From NCBI GenBank assembly GCA_034231615.1, contig CM067317.1, positions 16,142,394 to 16,206,393 on the forward strand: DNA of 64,000 nucleotides. Direction: 5' to 3'. Under the pieces are notes generated by a model. The model saw nothing but the letters and a program-made list of their open reading frames with translations, was not told where the DNA came from and did no database searches. Both the position numbers and the translations under genes were made by a program. Positions 34,167 to 43,680 of this stretch are shown here, piece after piece (position 1 is the stretch's first letter; each line of letters begins with the position of its first letter). The DNA is from Meghimatium bilineatum. Lineage: Eukaryota; Mollusca; Gastropoda; Stylommatophora; Philomycidae.

Positions 34167-34179
34167 GCTATATACTACT

Positions 34180-34185
34180 TACCTT
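34180..34185. repeat. 6-bp target site duplication (right) of the palindromic element
   Basis: TACCTT, identical to 19136-19141. Confidence 0.85.
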
Positions 34186-34345
34186 GCCAAAAATGTTTAA
34201 TTTGCGCAAGTTTCAATGTCGCTATTGCAATAATTCTCTTAATTTCTACAGTGCAGTCTCCTGGGCTATTTATGTTTGTGCCCAAATACAGGAAATGTGT
34301 TACATCTTCTAGTTCAACATTGCCAATTTTCTAAATTATATATTT
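34180..34345 (-). mobile_element. LINE family A fragment, N-terminal side (split by the palindrome)
   Basis: Minus-strand translation gives KIGNVELEDV, LYLGTNINSPGDCTVEIKR and an AQIKHFWQG segment, aligning with FEYLGANINSAGDCMAEIRK of the copy at 1740-1810. The frame then runs directly into 18900-19141 across the palindrome. Confidence 0.83.
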
Positions 34346-34485
34346 GTTATATATTAATTGGCTTGTCTCACAGACTCCTCTCAAATATGTTCAGAGTGTA
34401 GAAAGAAATCACAGGCGCGAATGTGACTCAGCCTATTAATTTTATTTCTGGTGCTGAATTGAGTTGATCATCAGACATTATATTT

Positions 34486-34640
34486 TTTATGTTCTAAAAC
34501 TCCCACTGGATCTTTCTTGTAGTAGGATAATAGTTCTACTAGATTTCCAGGTGAATAAAAGTCCAGAGTACAAAAATGCGTCCTGTCTCCATTTTATTTG
34601 GGGAAATAGCCAGACACATCTGACTTTGAAGTGAAAAAAA
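34486..34640 (-). mobile_element. SINE-like dispersed repeat (antisense)
   Basis: Contains TTCTAAAACTCCCACTGGAT, CTTGTAGTAGGA, AGATTTCCAGG and CATTTTATTTGGGG, matching 12635-12800. The tail end faces the palindrome. Non-coding. Confidence 0.65.
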
Positions 34641-35690
34641 AAACGTTCGGTCGTTTACCACTTCCACTGAACGGTGGATGTGTGTAAACATATCGATAGT
34701 AGATAAGCCGTATGAGAGAACTGGTTCTCGTACTGTACCCTGGATACCAATCTAAAGGCAAACAGCATATAAGCATATTTGACTTTTTTATAGTTGTAGG
34801 TATCGCTATCGACATAACTACAGCCATTCTTTATAGTGACATAACCGTGTTTTTCTTCGCTGAATATGTTCTTAATAACAGTCAGCTTCTTGTTATTTAA
34901 TAGTACACCATCCAGATAAACGAAGACAGTTATATTTGGGAAATACTTTATAATCAAGTCTAGATATGATGAAGATACGCTGATTATACTCATATTATAT
35001 AAACTGGCGTATCTCACCCTGTCCCCTATATGCCCCCCTTATTTTACATCAAAGACTAAACGGGAAGAAGTGAATATTTGCAGGCTATAATATTTGAACT
35101 ATCGTTTCAAATTCAAGCTAACATTTGTAATATGGTACCATTGTACATCTATGGCACGCTGTTGTTTGGATACACGTCTTTGTGCTAACAGGCGATACAC
35201 GCATCATGCCATGACAGTGTACACATAGATCGTGTTTAATTAAGTCGAATGGTTGTCGTTTTGGAAGTGTCAACAAACTGAATTTAGTTTATGTTTCGCC
35301 GTTAGCTCTGGTGATGTTAAATTCTAGAGTTTTGACTTTAATCACGCAATCATGTGGTTAAAAGTGCGGTTAAAAGTGGCCAGCATTGTTGCGACTAAAT
35401 CGTTACACGCTTTTATTTGATTACGTGTCTGAATACAAAATGGTGGAATGTGACTTCTTCCCTACATACAATTCATATTGTTGTTCGTCTATCACAAGTG
35501 ATGATAACCATTTGTAACATCCACTTTTTACATTTAGTTAGAGTTGTGTCCTTAACTATGAGTTCGTTGATGGCTAATACGCCCTATTATGACCGCATTG
35601 GCCGTAAACAGTTCGGGCATGGAATGACCTTTGTAGGTAATTTTTGGTCTACCAGTGACTTTCTAGCTACTCTCGGTTGTTGAACTGCTA
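34641..35690. other. No gene seen
   Basis: Short frames up to about 120 codons on both strands, none with a recognisable motif or with splice-bounded ends. Confidence 0.4.
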
Positions 35691-35699
35691 CATTCTCCT

Positions 35700-36065
35700 C
35701 AATTCATAAAAAAGATGCGCTTTTTTTTACTACAGAGCACCATGTAACTCTATTTTACGCAAGTTCTTCCCATGAATCTTGGTATAATTCAAAGTCTTTC
35801 AGAATTAACGAGTTCTTGTGGCGCCTCTTTTGGCCACCCTGAGAACGTATGCCTTTCTGCAAAGAGAAGTATCGTTGGCAAGAGATGGTCTGTCATACTT
35901 ACCAGATGACATGCCCAACGAATCGGTGTCTGTATAAGAATATTGTCAATGCTAGGGATACCAGATCTGCCAAAGACAGTGGTATTCGGAATCTTGTCTT
36001 TCTATCTGATGTTCATAACTTTTCTGAGACAATGCATATTTCTATACATGCATATAACCCATCAG
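35700..36065 (-). mobile_element. LINE C-terminal fragment (antisense)
   Basis: Minus-strand frames give a degraded RHRFVGHVI segment, a QRYFSLQKG piece, RSQGGQKRRHK and DSWEELA.NRVTW, in the order found at the end of EN-RT LINEs ('GHV.R..+.P+.....G+RSQGGQ+KR..D.....W..LA.DR..W'). Stops interrupt it. Confidence 0.7.
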
Positions 36066-36359
36066 AGTAGGAAGTTTATTCTAAAAGCATTACATACCGC
36101 TAAGAGTTGACATTTTATAGATATGGAAGAGAGATATAGAGACTCCCACCTCCAACCCCCTTCCATAAATTGCACATAGAAAATAAGAGGTTCAGCGCTA
36201 GTAATTCCTGGTAATAGAAGTTAATTTTTTTCTTTTCTTCAATGGTTTGTATATGTCCCACGCTCGAAAATGGAGAGGACTTCTAAAAATATTCAATATA
36301 GACAACAGGCCGATGTCGTCAGAAAGGTCATCATTCAGTTTGAATGATCTATGAAAGTG

Positions 36360-36850
36360 TGATTATGAATGCATGTAAAAACTTCAATGAGCAATGGTAA
36401 AAACAGAAGTAGTAGGCACCAGAGGCATATAATAGATGTAGGAGCAGACAGGTAGTATGGTAGTAGTGGATAGAGGTAGCAGGGGACACAGGTAGTGTAG
36501 TAGTCAATGACAGAGGCAGTAGGGATTAGTGGTAGTTGGTAGTAGGGGACATAGGTAGCAAGCGACATGGATATAAAGGCGCAGAGGTAGTAATGAATAG
36601 AGTTATAGAGGCAGTATGGTAGTAAAGGGCAGAGGTAGAAGTAGTAGGGGTAATAGGGAACAGAAGTAACACGGGACAGAGGTAGTATGAGATAGGTATG
36701 AGGGAATAGAAATAGTAGGAAACAAAGTTTTATGAGACAGAGTTGGTTGTAGGGGTCTGAGGAAGTAGGGGACAGAGGTAGTAGGGGACAAGATAGCAGG
36801 GGGCATAGATAGTAGTGGAAAGAAGAAGTAGGGAAAAGATGTATATATAG
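36360..36850 (+). repeat. Purine-rich degenerate repeat (GGTAGTAGGGGACAGA type)
   Basis: Irregular units built from GGTAGTA, GGGGACAGAGGTAG and GGAATAGA. The opposite strand gives long Pro/Ser/Leu/Tyr frames that are artefacts of the repeat. Confidence 0.75.
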
Positions 36851-37440
36851 AGGAATGGTGAGTAGTAGGAGACGTATCATGTGTATTACTCAGATATTCT
36901 TTCCTCAACTGTTAGGCCCAGGCAACAGATTATCTCGTAACGTAATTGAAACGGATACACCGTCTATGAGTGTGCTTTTAGTAAATGTGCCGCTTATATT
37001 TAGTTTACGTTTCTATTTTAGATTTTCTCAGGACCTTCGTGTGTATTTAACTGTGTATATGCAAGTGGGTACACATGAGCGGATGCTGTAATTTGTCTAT
37101 CTTCTTTAATTTTGCGTTTCGGAGTTTATTACATTGCAGTTGCAACCTGGTAATTAAAATAACACAATGTGAAATGTGTTTAATATGTTCTTGCACTGTG
37201 TACAACATATAGGCCCTATATTTTTACAATAATGATATGTTGCTATGGTGTCATAAATTTTCAAAATATAAATTCATTCAGATAGACAATTTGTACTTGT
37301 ACAGGTTGTAGTAGGTAAGACTGGTAAGTAGCACGAACACAGTTTGAAAATCTGAGTAAGTTAATGAAGCCGTATTGATGACAGTTTCTGAAACTGCAGT
37401 AGTAATCATTATTTTTGGTTATAGTGATTTTGTAGCGAAA
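36851..37440. other. No gene seen
   Basis: AT-rich, without recognisable coding motif. Confidence 0.4.
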
Positions 37441-37442
37441 TT

Positions 37443-37538
37443 AATAAAACAGCAATAGTAGTAACAACAGAAACTGCTGCAGCAGTAGTAGTAATAACAG
37501 TGGTAGTAGTAGTAGTAGTAGTAGTAGTAATAGTAGTT

Positions 37539-37571
<33 letters not shown>

Positions 37572-37875
37572 ATAGTAGTAGTAGTAATAACAATAGTAGT
37601 AGTAGTAGTAGTAGTAGTAATAGTAGTAGTAGTAATAACAATAGTAGTAGTAGTAGTAGTAACAGTGGTAGTAGTAGTAGTAGTAATAGTAGTAGTAGTA
37701 GTAGTAATAGTATTAGTAGTAATAACAATAGTAGTAGTAGTAGTAGTAACAGTGGTAGTAGTAGTAGTAGTAGTAGTAATAATAATAACAGTGGTAGTAG
37801 TAACAATAGTATTAGTATCAGTAATGTTAATATTCACGGCATCAATAATGATAATAATAATAGTAGTAGTAGTAT
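37443..37875 (+). repeat. (GTA)n trinucleotide tract, about 430 bp
   Basis: Almost continuous GTA triplets with interspersed ATA, ACA and TTG variants. Internal higher-order copies are visible, such as repeated AATAACAATAGTAGT blocks. Frames through it read poly-Val, poly-Leu or poly-Thr and are not genes. Confidence 0.95.
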
Positions 37876-38094
37876 TCTTTAAATTGGGGTAATAATGTTG
37901 GCATCTGTGGCTATGTAGATAGCGAAGCTTACAGTGGCGAAAAGGACAAGTGAGCTTGACTTTGGTTAGCTTTCAGGTTTGTATCTCTTGTATAATACGG
38001 GAAACAAGTCTCTCGTATTGCTGGTCCACTAGTGAGAATGGTACATATTTCCAGCATTCGGTGTAACTGGTAAAACACCGAATGTATTAGTTAT

Positions 38095-38250
38095 CACACA
38101 GAAGTTGGATGTGTCTGGCCATTGTAGCAAATAAAACGGTGACACAACACATATCTGCTCTCTGGACTACATCCTGCCGGAAATCTAGTATAACCATTGT
38201 CCTGCTACAAGAAAGATCCAGTGGGAGTTTGAGATTAAAAAAAAATGAAA
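38095..38250 (+). mobile_element. SINE-like dispersed repeat (sense)
   Basis: GGATGTGTCTGGCCATTG, GACACAACACAT, GGACTACATCCTGC and GGGAGTTTGAGATT match 63510-63620. It ends in an A-rich tail next to the inverted copy at 38262. Confidence 0.7.
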
Positions 38251-38261
38251 TAGTAGTAGTA

Positions 38262-38400
38262 ATTGTTTTTCTGCACTCATTCTCACATTCCTGCAGATTA
38301 TCAGGATGTAGTCCAGAGAACGGAATATTTATGTCGTGGTTTACAGTTAGCTTCGATATTTACGCATTTTGTCCCGACACATTCAACTTCAGCATGACAT
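38262..38400 (-). mobile_element. SINE-like dispersed repeat (antisense)
   Basis: CATTCTCACATTCCTGCAGATT, then GGATGTAGTCCAGAGAACGG and a CCCGACACATTCAACTTCAG stretch, the reverse of 63505-63610. It forms a tail-to-tail inverted pair with 38095-38250. Confidence 0.7.
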
Positions 38401-38529
38401 ATTGGTCACTTTGAAATGGGACAGCCTACTCAACATCAAAACCTCTTTAGTCGCCGCTTAGGACATGCATGGAATGTCAATAGTAGTTGTTATTCTTGGC
38501 TTCCATTTTATATTCAAAAACACGAGGAC

Positions 38530-38565
38530 GTAGTAAGAGTAGCAGTAGTAGTAGTAGTAGTAGTT

Positions 38566-38598
<33 letters not shown>

Positions 38599-38620
38599 AT
38601 AGTAGTAGTAGGAACTGTTG
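38530..38620 (+). repeat. (AGT)n trinucleotide tract
   Basis: About 30 AGT triplets with a few TTGTAGT and AATAGT variants. Confidence 0.93.
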
Positions 38621-38689
38621 TTGTTATTGCTGCTACAATGATTTTATAGATCCAATTGATAGTACAGAAAAAGTAATAGTTCTCATAAA

Positions 38690-39170
38690 GGTAGTAGGAT
38701 TAGCAACAGTTGTAGTCGTAGTGACAGTCGTAGTAATTTAGTATTAGTAGATAGTAGTATATAGTTTTATATGTAGTAGTAGCAGCAGGAGTAGTGGTAA
38801 TGCTAGCAGCAGCAGTTTTAGTATAATATTAATAGTAGTAGTAGGTAGTTGTAGTGGCCGCAACAGAAGTAGTAAAATAGAAGTACTACGAGTGGTAGTG
38901 GTAATAGTAGTATTAGTAGTATTAGTAGTAGCAGCAGTAGTAGTGTTACCAGTAGTAGCTAAAGTAGAGTATTAGTAATTTGAACTCTGAATGTGCAGTA
39001 ACATTCATCTTAGAACAGCAGCATTAGTATTCATATTAGTAGCAACAGAAGCAGCACAACGTTTTAGTAGAAGTATTAATAACAGTAGTAGTAATATCAG
39101 TAGCAATATTGTTAGAAGCAATAGCAGTTACATTGATAACACACCGATAAGTTATATATATTATTAATAA
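38690..39170 (+). repeat. Degenerate AGT/AGC trinucleotide field
   Basis: Broken runs of AGTAGT, AGCAGC and AATAGTAGT words over about 480 bp, an eroded neighbour of the purer tracts at 37443 and 38530. Confidence 0.7.
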
Positions 39171-39750
39171 CAGTAACATTCGTATAGTAATACATTGCCT
39201 TAGAATTAGTAGCATAATAGTAATGACATTGTTGCTGTTTCATTTGAACATAACAGTTACAGATACTCTCTCATAGTATCTAAAGCTCAGAAAGAAAAAG
39301 ACGAAGATCCGATACTGGACATCTAAACGAATGAATGCACGGAATAAAGTAAACATCCAAAAAATCGATAAACAGAATTAAGACCGGGATAATGTTGAGA
39401 GGCTTGATTACCTGTACCAGACGGCATGGAACCTGTTGGAGAAGTGCAAACATAATTGATAGAACATCTGTAAAGAATACTGTTTGACTTCTTTGCATTA
39501 TTGCCGTGTTCTTCATTTATTTTTTCTCATAACCATTTAAGGAGTTTCTGACTCATAAATTCGGTAAAGGAAATATTGCAGTCGAAGATCTGGACATTTA
39601 AAATACATATTTTACACTGAAAGAACTAATCAATGTATCGAATAACCTCTAGTAGATGATATGGGAACAAATTCACTTTATGGACACCATATTACACTAG
39701 GTCAGATGTGGGCAAAAAAAGTATTGGGTCGGCAGTTCAATTTCAGCTTA
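39171..39750. other. No gene seen
   Basis: AT-rich spacer without recognisable features. Confidence 0.4.
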
Positions 39751-39756
39751 AGTTGT

Positions 39757-39842
39757 GTGGTGCATGGCTGAAAGGTTAGATCGTTGGTCTCACACATGTG
39801 AGGTCCAGAGTTCAAGCCCTGGTAAGGGCTAGGTTTTTTTTT
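39757..39842 (+). mobile_element. tRNA-like sequence, probable SINE head
   Basis: A pol III A-box-like TGGCTGAAAGG (39765-39775) and a B-box-like GAGTTCAAGCC (39808-39818) lie at tRNA spacing, with a CTCAC/GTGAG hairpin between them. A run of nine T (39834-39842) would end pol III transcription. The acceptor stem does not pair, so this is a tRNA-derived SINE head or tRNA pseudogene and not a working tRNA. Confidence 0.55.
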
Positions 39843-40945
39843 CTGTCGGAGTGTAACTTAACAAAACTCGCCCTTAACAAGATGCGGCGACAGCAAGGGC
39901 ATGCGGCCTTTTTCTCACACGCCGCTCGAATACTCCCTGTAAGTCCCTAACATGAAAAATACAGTATGACAGTATTGTGTGTTGTACAGACCAACATTAA
40001 TACATTTTAAAACTGCGATATTCTAAAAGATTTTGCAACTTGTTGTTGAAAACTTTCTCAATAGTAAAAGACTTGCTTTCAAAGCTTATATCCTCTCCTA
40101 TATCGAACTTCAAAAGTTTTCGCAGTTACTGTCTATGGAAGTCTACTTCCATCGTAATACTAATTTGAATCAACAAAATCAACTGTTTATCGCAATAATT
40201 TCCTCATTATCACTGGTTAACATCGTATTTGATAGTTTGTCATAGATATCTAGTGATTTGAAATTGACAAAACTCGAGAGCATTTGGTAATTTTAAACAC
40301 CACAACAAGCCAATAAAAATGGCATAGAGACCGGACTTGACCAATATATATGGGTCATATTTTACAAAATCCTGTCATAGGTAAAATAACCTAACTCAGG
40401 TAGTAGATTCCTACACATACCTTAACAGTAGCACAGAGAGGACTCACGATCTTGGTGAACGAAACCTCGGCTACAAAGACTCTCCAACCATAGCTTAACT
40501 CTACTGTCAAGCGTTTCATATACTAGAACATGGCTCATAGATGAAAAAGAATTAAGCATCCACAGGCAGTGGAGATAGACCGTCTAATTACATGGGATAA
40601 GTTTTTCTAAAGAAAAGCACCTCGTACGAGATAGACATGGTCGACTCACGTTCAAATCCTAGATCACGGTTTCCACCCCAGAAACTGTCACTCAGAGACA
40701 TCTTTTGATACGCAAAGTCCAAACTCACAATTGGCGTGTGATTGAGATTATCACCGTCAGTGATAATCTATTTGCTGCTACATCTGAACTTTTCGGTCCG
40801 ACATATTTAACGTCTTCATGCTTCATCATGATTTAACAGACCAACATCGGCCCCAAAAACCTCATTAGTCGCAGATCACTGTGCTAATGATGTATTACTT
40901 CCCTTTCAGGCCTCTTCAACCCACGAGTAATTTCATGTACTAACA
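39843..40945. other. No gene seen
   Basis: Mixed unique sequence. I could not recognise any coding motif or repeat family in it. Confidence 0.4.
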
Positions 40946-40949
40946 AAAC

Positions 40950-41230
40950 TTAAAATGAAGGGAGAATTATTAAAGGAAATAAAGATCAAGAAAATAAAAG
41001 ATTTTGGATACATTAACAGACATGACACCTTGTTAAAGACCTTACTTGAGGTTAAAGTCGAAGGGAAGCGAGCAAGAGGTAGGCAGAGATACAAGTGGGA
41101 GAGTAACATCACAAATTGGACAGGTTGTAATTCTAGCAGAGTACACCACCAAAATAAAAAAAGCAGGGGATGCTAGAGGTCTGTTGCAGCCAGCATTGGT
41201 TACGGAGACGGCACTTGATGATGATCGTGA
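40950..41230 (+). mobile_element. LINE family B 3' fragment
   Basis: Near-continuous frame with KIKDFGYINRHDTLLKTLLE, EGKRARGRQRYKWES and NWTGCNSSR, then GATGATGAT at 41217-41225. It matches the last roughly 90 residues of the family B copy at 56205. Confidence 0.85.
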
Positions 41231-41239
41231 AAGAAGGGC

Positions 41240-41862
41240 AGTTTGAAACTCTGCACACATTATAGAACAATTCCCCATCGAGGCCAACTCCTTGACGTGG
41301 AGATGGGGCTTAGTCCAGCCAACAGAGGCTGGATACTAAGATTGGTCGGGCCAACCCAATATCGAGCAGGGTCACAATCCTGCTCAAGCAAGCACAGGTG
41401 CTGAAGTCAGAGATGCCAGGCCGAGAGGCGCACCAGCAACCATGGTATCATGCAAACCGAATAGTTGACATGTCTGCACGACAAAATTATAAAAATCGTC
41501 ATGATGCACGCCCTGTGAAGTTCCCCCAGGCAGGAGCAATGCCGGATTCTGAACCTCGACAGAATCCACCCTCAGCTACTGGAGGTCCCTCTAGTCTACC
41601 TTGTGGAGCCAGGAGGCAGAAGAGGAAAGCGACTGGCCAACCAGACAGGACGAAAACCCCTCTGAATATTATGCACTGGAATGCAGAGGGAGTTAGAAAT
41701 TAAAAAAACCGAAACCAGTTAAGGGAAGAACACTGGCCAACAGAGATGGATATCCACAGAAAGATGTATGGGAGCACTGAGGAGCTTTCAAATACAGCAG
41801 CATTTATTAGGAAAGTAGGACTTGCTGTGTAGACATGTCAAACTCCGAACGAGAAGAAGAAG
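41240..41862 (+). mobile_element. LINE 5' region with start of endonuclease, and (GAA)n tail
   Basis: The frame 41398-41703 reads a proline/glycine-rich leader with a CGARRQKRK basic patch and ends with PLNIMHWNAEGVRN, the typical first motif of APE-type LINE endonucleases ('LNI..WNA.G...K'). A stop follows directly. From about 41750 the match jumps to a 3' end with ACTCCGAACGAGAAGAAG and (GAA)n, so most of the element's interior is deleted. It is a head-plus-tail remnant. Confidence 0.65.
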
Positions 41863-41865
41863 AAG

Positions 41866-43135
41866 AAGATAGAACAATTGCACTGATCAGTCATGCTAGC
41901 AAGATACTTCTCAAGATAATCATGAAAAGAATGGAACAACATATGAACAGAGAAATATAGTTCAGACATGGTTTAGACATAGCAGAGGCACTAGGGGTGG
42001 TATGTTCAACAGAGAAATATAATAGAGTAATGCAAAGAGTTCAATGCAGACATACATACATGTTTCATAGACTACTAAAAGGCATTTGACTGCATAACAC
42101 ACTAGAAATTATGGAACATGATGGAAAGCATGTTCTTCCACTATCTTATATCGCTCATTAAAATGCTTTATCAGGGACAACAGTCTTCTGCTCGTCTCGA
42201 GGGAGAAACATCTGACAGTTTGAGATTCAATAAAGATCAGACAGGGATGCATCCTCTCACCACACCTGTTCAATATATTTGCAGATAACATCTATGAAGT
42301 ACCCATATATGAAGACCCACTTTATGAACAGTTTCAACCCCTTAATACGGAGGACACGAAATCCCAGAAATCATGTATACAGATGGCAGCACAGTAATAT
42401 CAAGGAGCTCCACAGGTTGAGAACACATGCTTATGTCAGTCAAATATCATAACGAGGCACAAAATCATTTCCTGAATGCAAAACATACAAAAATAATGCA
42501 TATCAGCAGAGATGAACTCACACCTACAGTATTGCAAAGATCAACTAGAAAATGTCTGCAACTTTGAATATCTCGGGTCAACCATCAACACCACAAGTGA
42601 TTGCTCGGCACAGATCAGAAGGAGATTAGCAATGACACTACAAAAAACATCACAGATGAAAAATCTATGGCGAGGGGCAAACAGAAAAACAAAATTACAA
42701 CTATTAAGAAGCTATATATTTTCAGTGGCAACATACGGTTGTGATACGTGGGCAATGATATCTGCAATGGAAAAGAAAATATCGACATTCGAAATGAAAT
42801 TTTATAGAAAGGTCCTAAGAAAATCATGGACAGAAAGACGAACCAAGGCAGATGTTCGCAAAGATCTGAACATAGAAGAAACTGGCTCCTCAAAACCTTT
42901 TTTTTTTAGAACTTACACATTTCGGACATACAAAAAGGACACTGGTCTAGAAAGATTAATCATGGAGGGAAACGTTCCAGGAAAGAGAATAAGAGGCAGA
43001 CCAAGACTACAATGGACACACGACATCGAAGACCTTCTGAACATGACACCGGAAGAAGCTGGGCAGCTTGCACAGAACCGAAAGGCTTACAAACTGGCAG
43101 TGAGGACAGCGTTCTGTAAAGGAAAAGTCACATAA
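41866..43135 (+). mobile_element. LINE family A copy (RT to C-terminus), pseudogene
   Basis: The first 600 bp give broken RT fragments (ALISHASKILLKIIMKRME near 41875-41940). The frame 42512-43135 is open for 207 codons: FEYLGSTINTTSDC, LRSYIFSVATYGCDTW, FEMKFYRKVLRKSW, GKRIRGRPRLQW and AGQLAQNRKAYKLAVRTAF. The catalytic box is lost in the degraded part. It is the longest family A copy in the window and immediately precedes the host gene's first exon region. Confidence 0.85.
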
Positions 43136-43189
43136 AGAGACGTAAAGTAACTGCTTAGTACAGTACCGTAGTTTTAATTGAAAGAATAA

Positions 43190-43495
43190 TCGCACATGTG
43201 TTTTCGGGCCAGAAAGAGGAGCAAAGAGTAATGCCACTGTTACCTACTATGCACGTATTTTTTTAAGTGGCGACTATGGAGGTTTTGTGGGTGGAGTTGC
43301 CTATCTCACTCCATAGATGGTAAAGCTCTCCACAAGCCATGCTAAATTCGTATGTGTCAGATCGAAAAGCGAAGATATCGCAAGCAAGCTATAAACCATG
43401 ACGCAATGCATTCCGTTTTCCGGACAACATCCTTCTGATCTGCAAGAGTATGAGAGAGAGAGAGAGAGAGAGCGCAGACGAGGAAGAAGAAGAAA
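43190..43495 (+). mobile_element. SINE-like dispersed repeat (sense) upstream of host exon 1
   Basis: GGGCCAGAAAGAGGAGCAAAGAGTA, of which the core GAGGAGCAAAGAGTA matches GGGGAGCAAAGAATA at 63377; later CATTCCGTTTTCCGGACAACAT and TCTGATCTGCAAGAGT match 63572-63613. It ends in (GA)n (43451-43472) and a GAAGAAGAAGAAAGAGG tail. Its end is about 95 bp before the start codon of the host gene, so it may contribute to that gene's 5' end. Confidence 0.75.
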
Positions 43496-43587
43496 GAGGA
43501 ATATTGTTGCCCAGTGTTCATCTTTTAATTATGAGTACACGTCCTCTTTCAACTTATTTTTATCTATAAGGTACACAGTGATACGTC

Positions 43588-43680
43588 ATGGCAAACCATC
43601 TTCAAAGAACATCATTTGTGAAGTCAAAAAAGACGGACGGAGATCTAGATGTAGATGAGTACGAGCAGTATAAGATTCAG
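43588..43680 (+). CDS. Host gene exon 1 (coding part)
   Basis: Starts at the ATG at 43588 and encodes 31 residues ending DEYEQYKIQ. Donor CAG|GTAAGT at 43681, phase 0. The 5' UTR was not delimited and may overlap the SINE-like copy upstream. No in-frame ATG immediately upstream was preferred. Confidence 0.82.

Larger units (their letters stand above)
19142..34179. mobile_element. 15-kb palindromic mobile element (arms of 7.5 kb, 25-bp loop)
   Basis: Base x in the left arm pairs with 53322-x near the centre and 53321-x towards the ends, from 19142/34179 to 26648/26674. Arms differ at very few places: A/G at 25279/28043 (by pairing), a 2-bp indel near 23117/30204 and A5/A6 at 24457/28861. The ends read AGTAGTATATAG and its complement. 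TACCTT flanks both sides and the insertion splits an antisense LINE A frame, so the palindrome moved in as one unit. Each arm holds a zinc-finger gene, an unknown ORF, a LINE C fragment and complex repeats. Length, AG..CT ends and 6-bp duplication fit Maverick/Polinton elements; integrase, protease, capsid and polymerase genes are absent. I infer a non-autonomous snap-back derivative. Confidence 0.9.
26674..34179 (-). repeat. Right arm of the palindrome
   Basis: 7506 bp, the reverse complement of 19142-26648 with about 99.9% identity as judged by eye. All features of the left arm recur in mirror order. Confidence 0.97.

Noticed and set aside
36335..36908. 181- and 101-codon minus frames rich in Pro, Ser, Leu and Tyr
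   Set aside because: Generated by the purine-rich repeat on the plus strand; several overlapping frames share the same look.
37409..37892. Open frames of 120-142 codons on both strands
   Set aside because: Pure translations of the GTA triplet tract (poly-Val, poly-Leu, poly-Thr).
39757..39842. Functional tRNA gene
   Set aside because: A and B boxes are present but the acceptor stem does not pair and the arm lengths are off; treated as SINE head or pseudogene.
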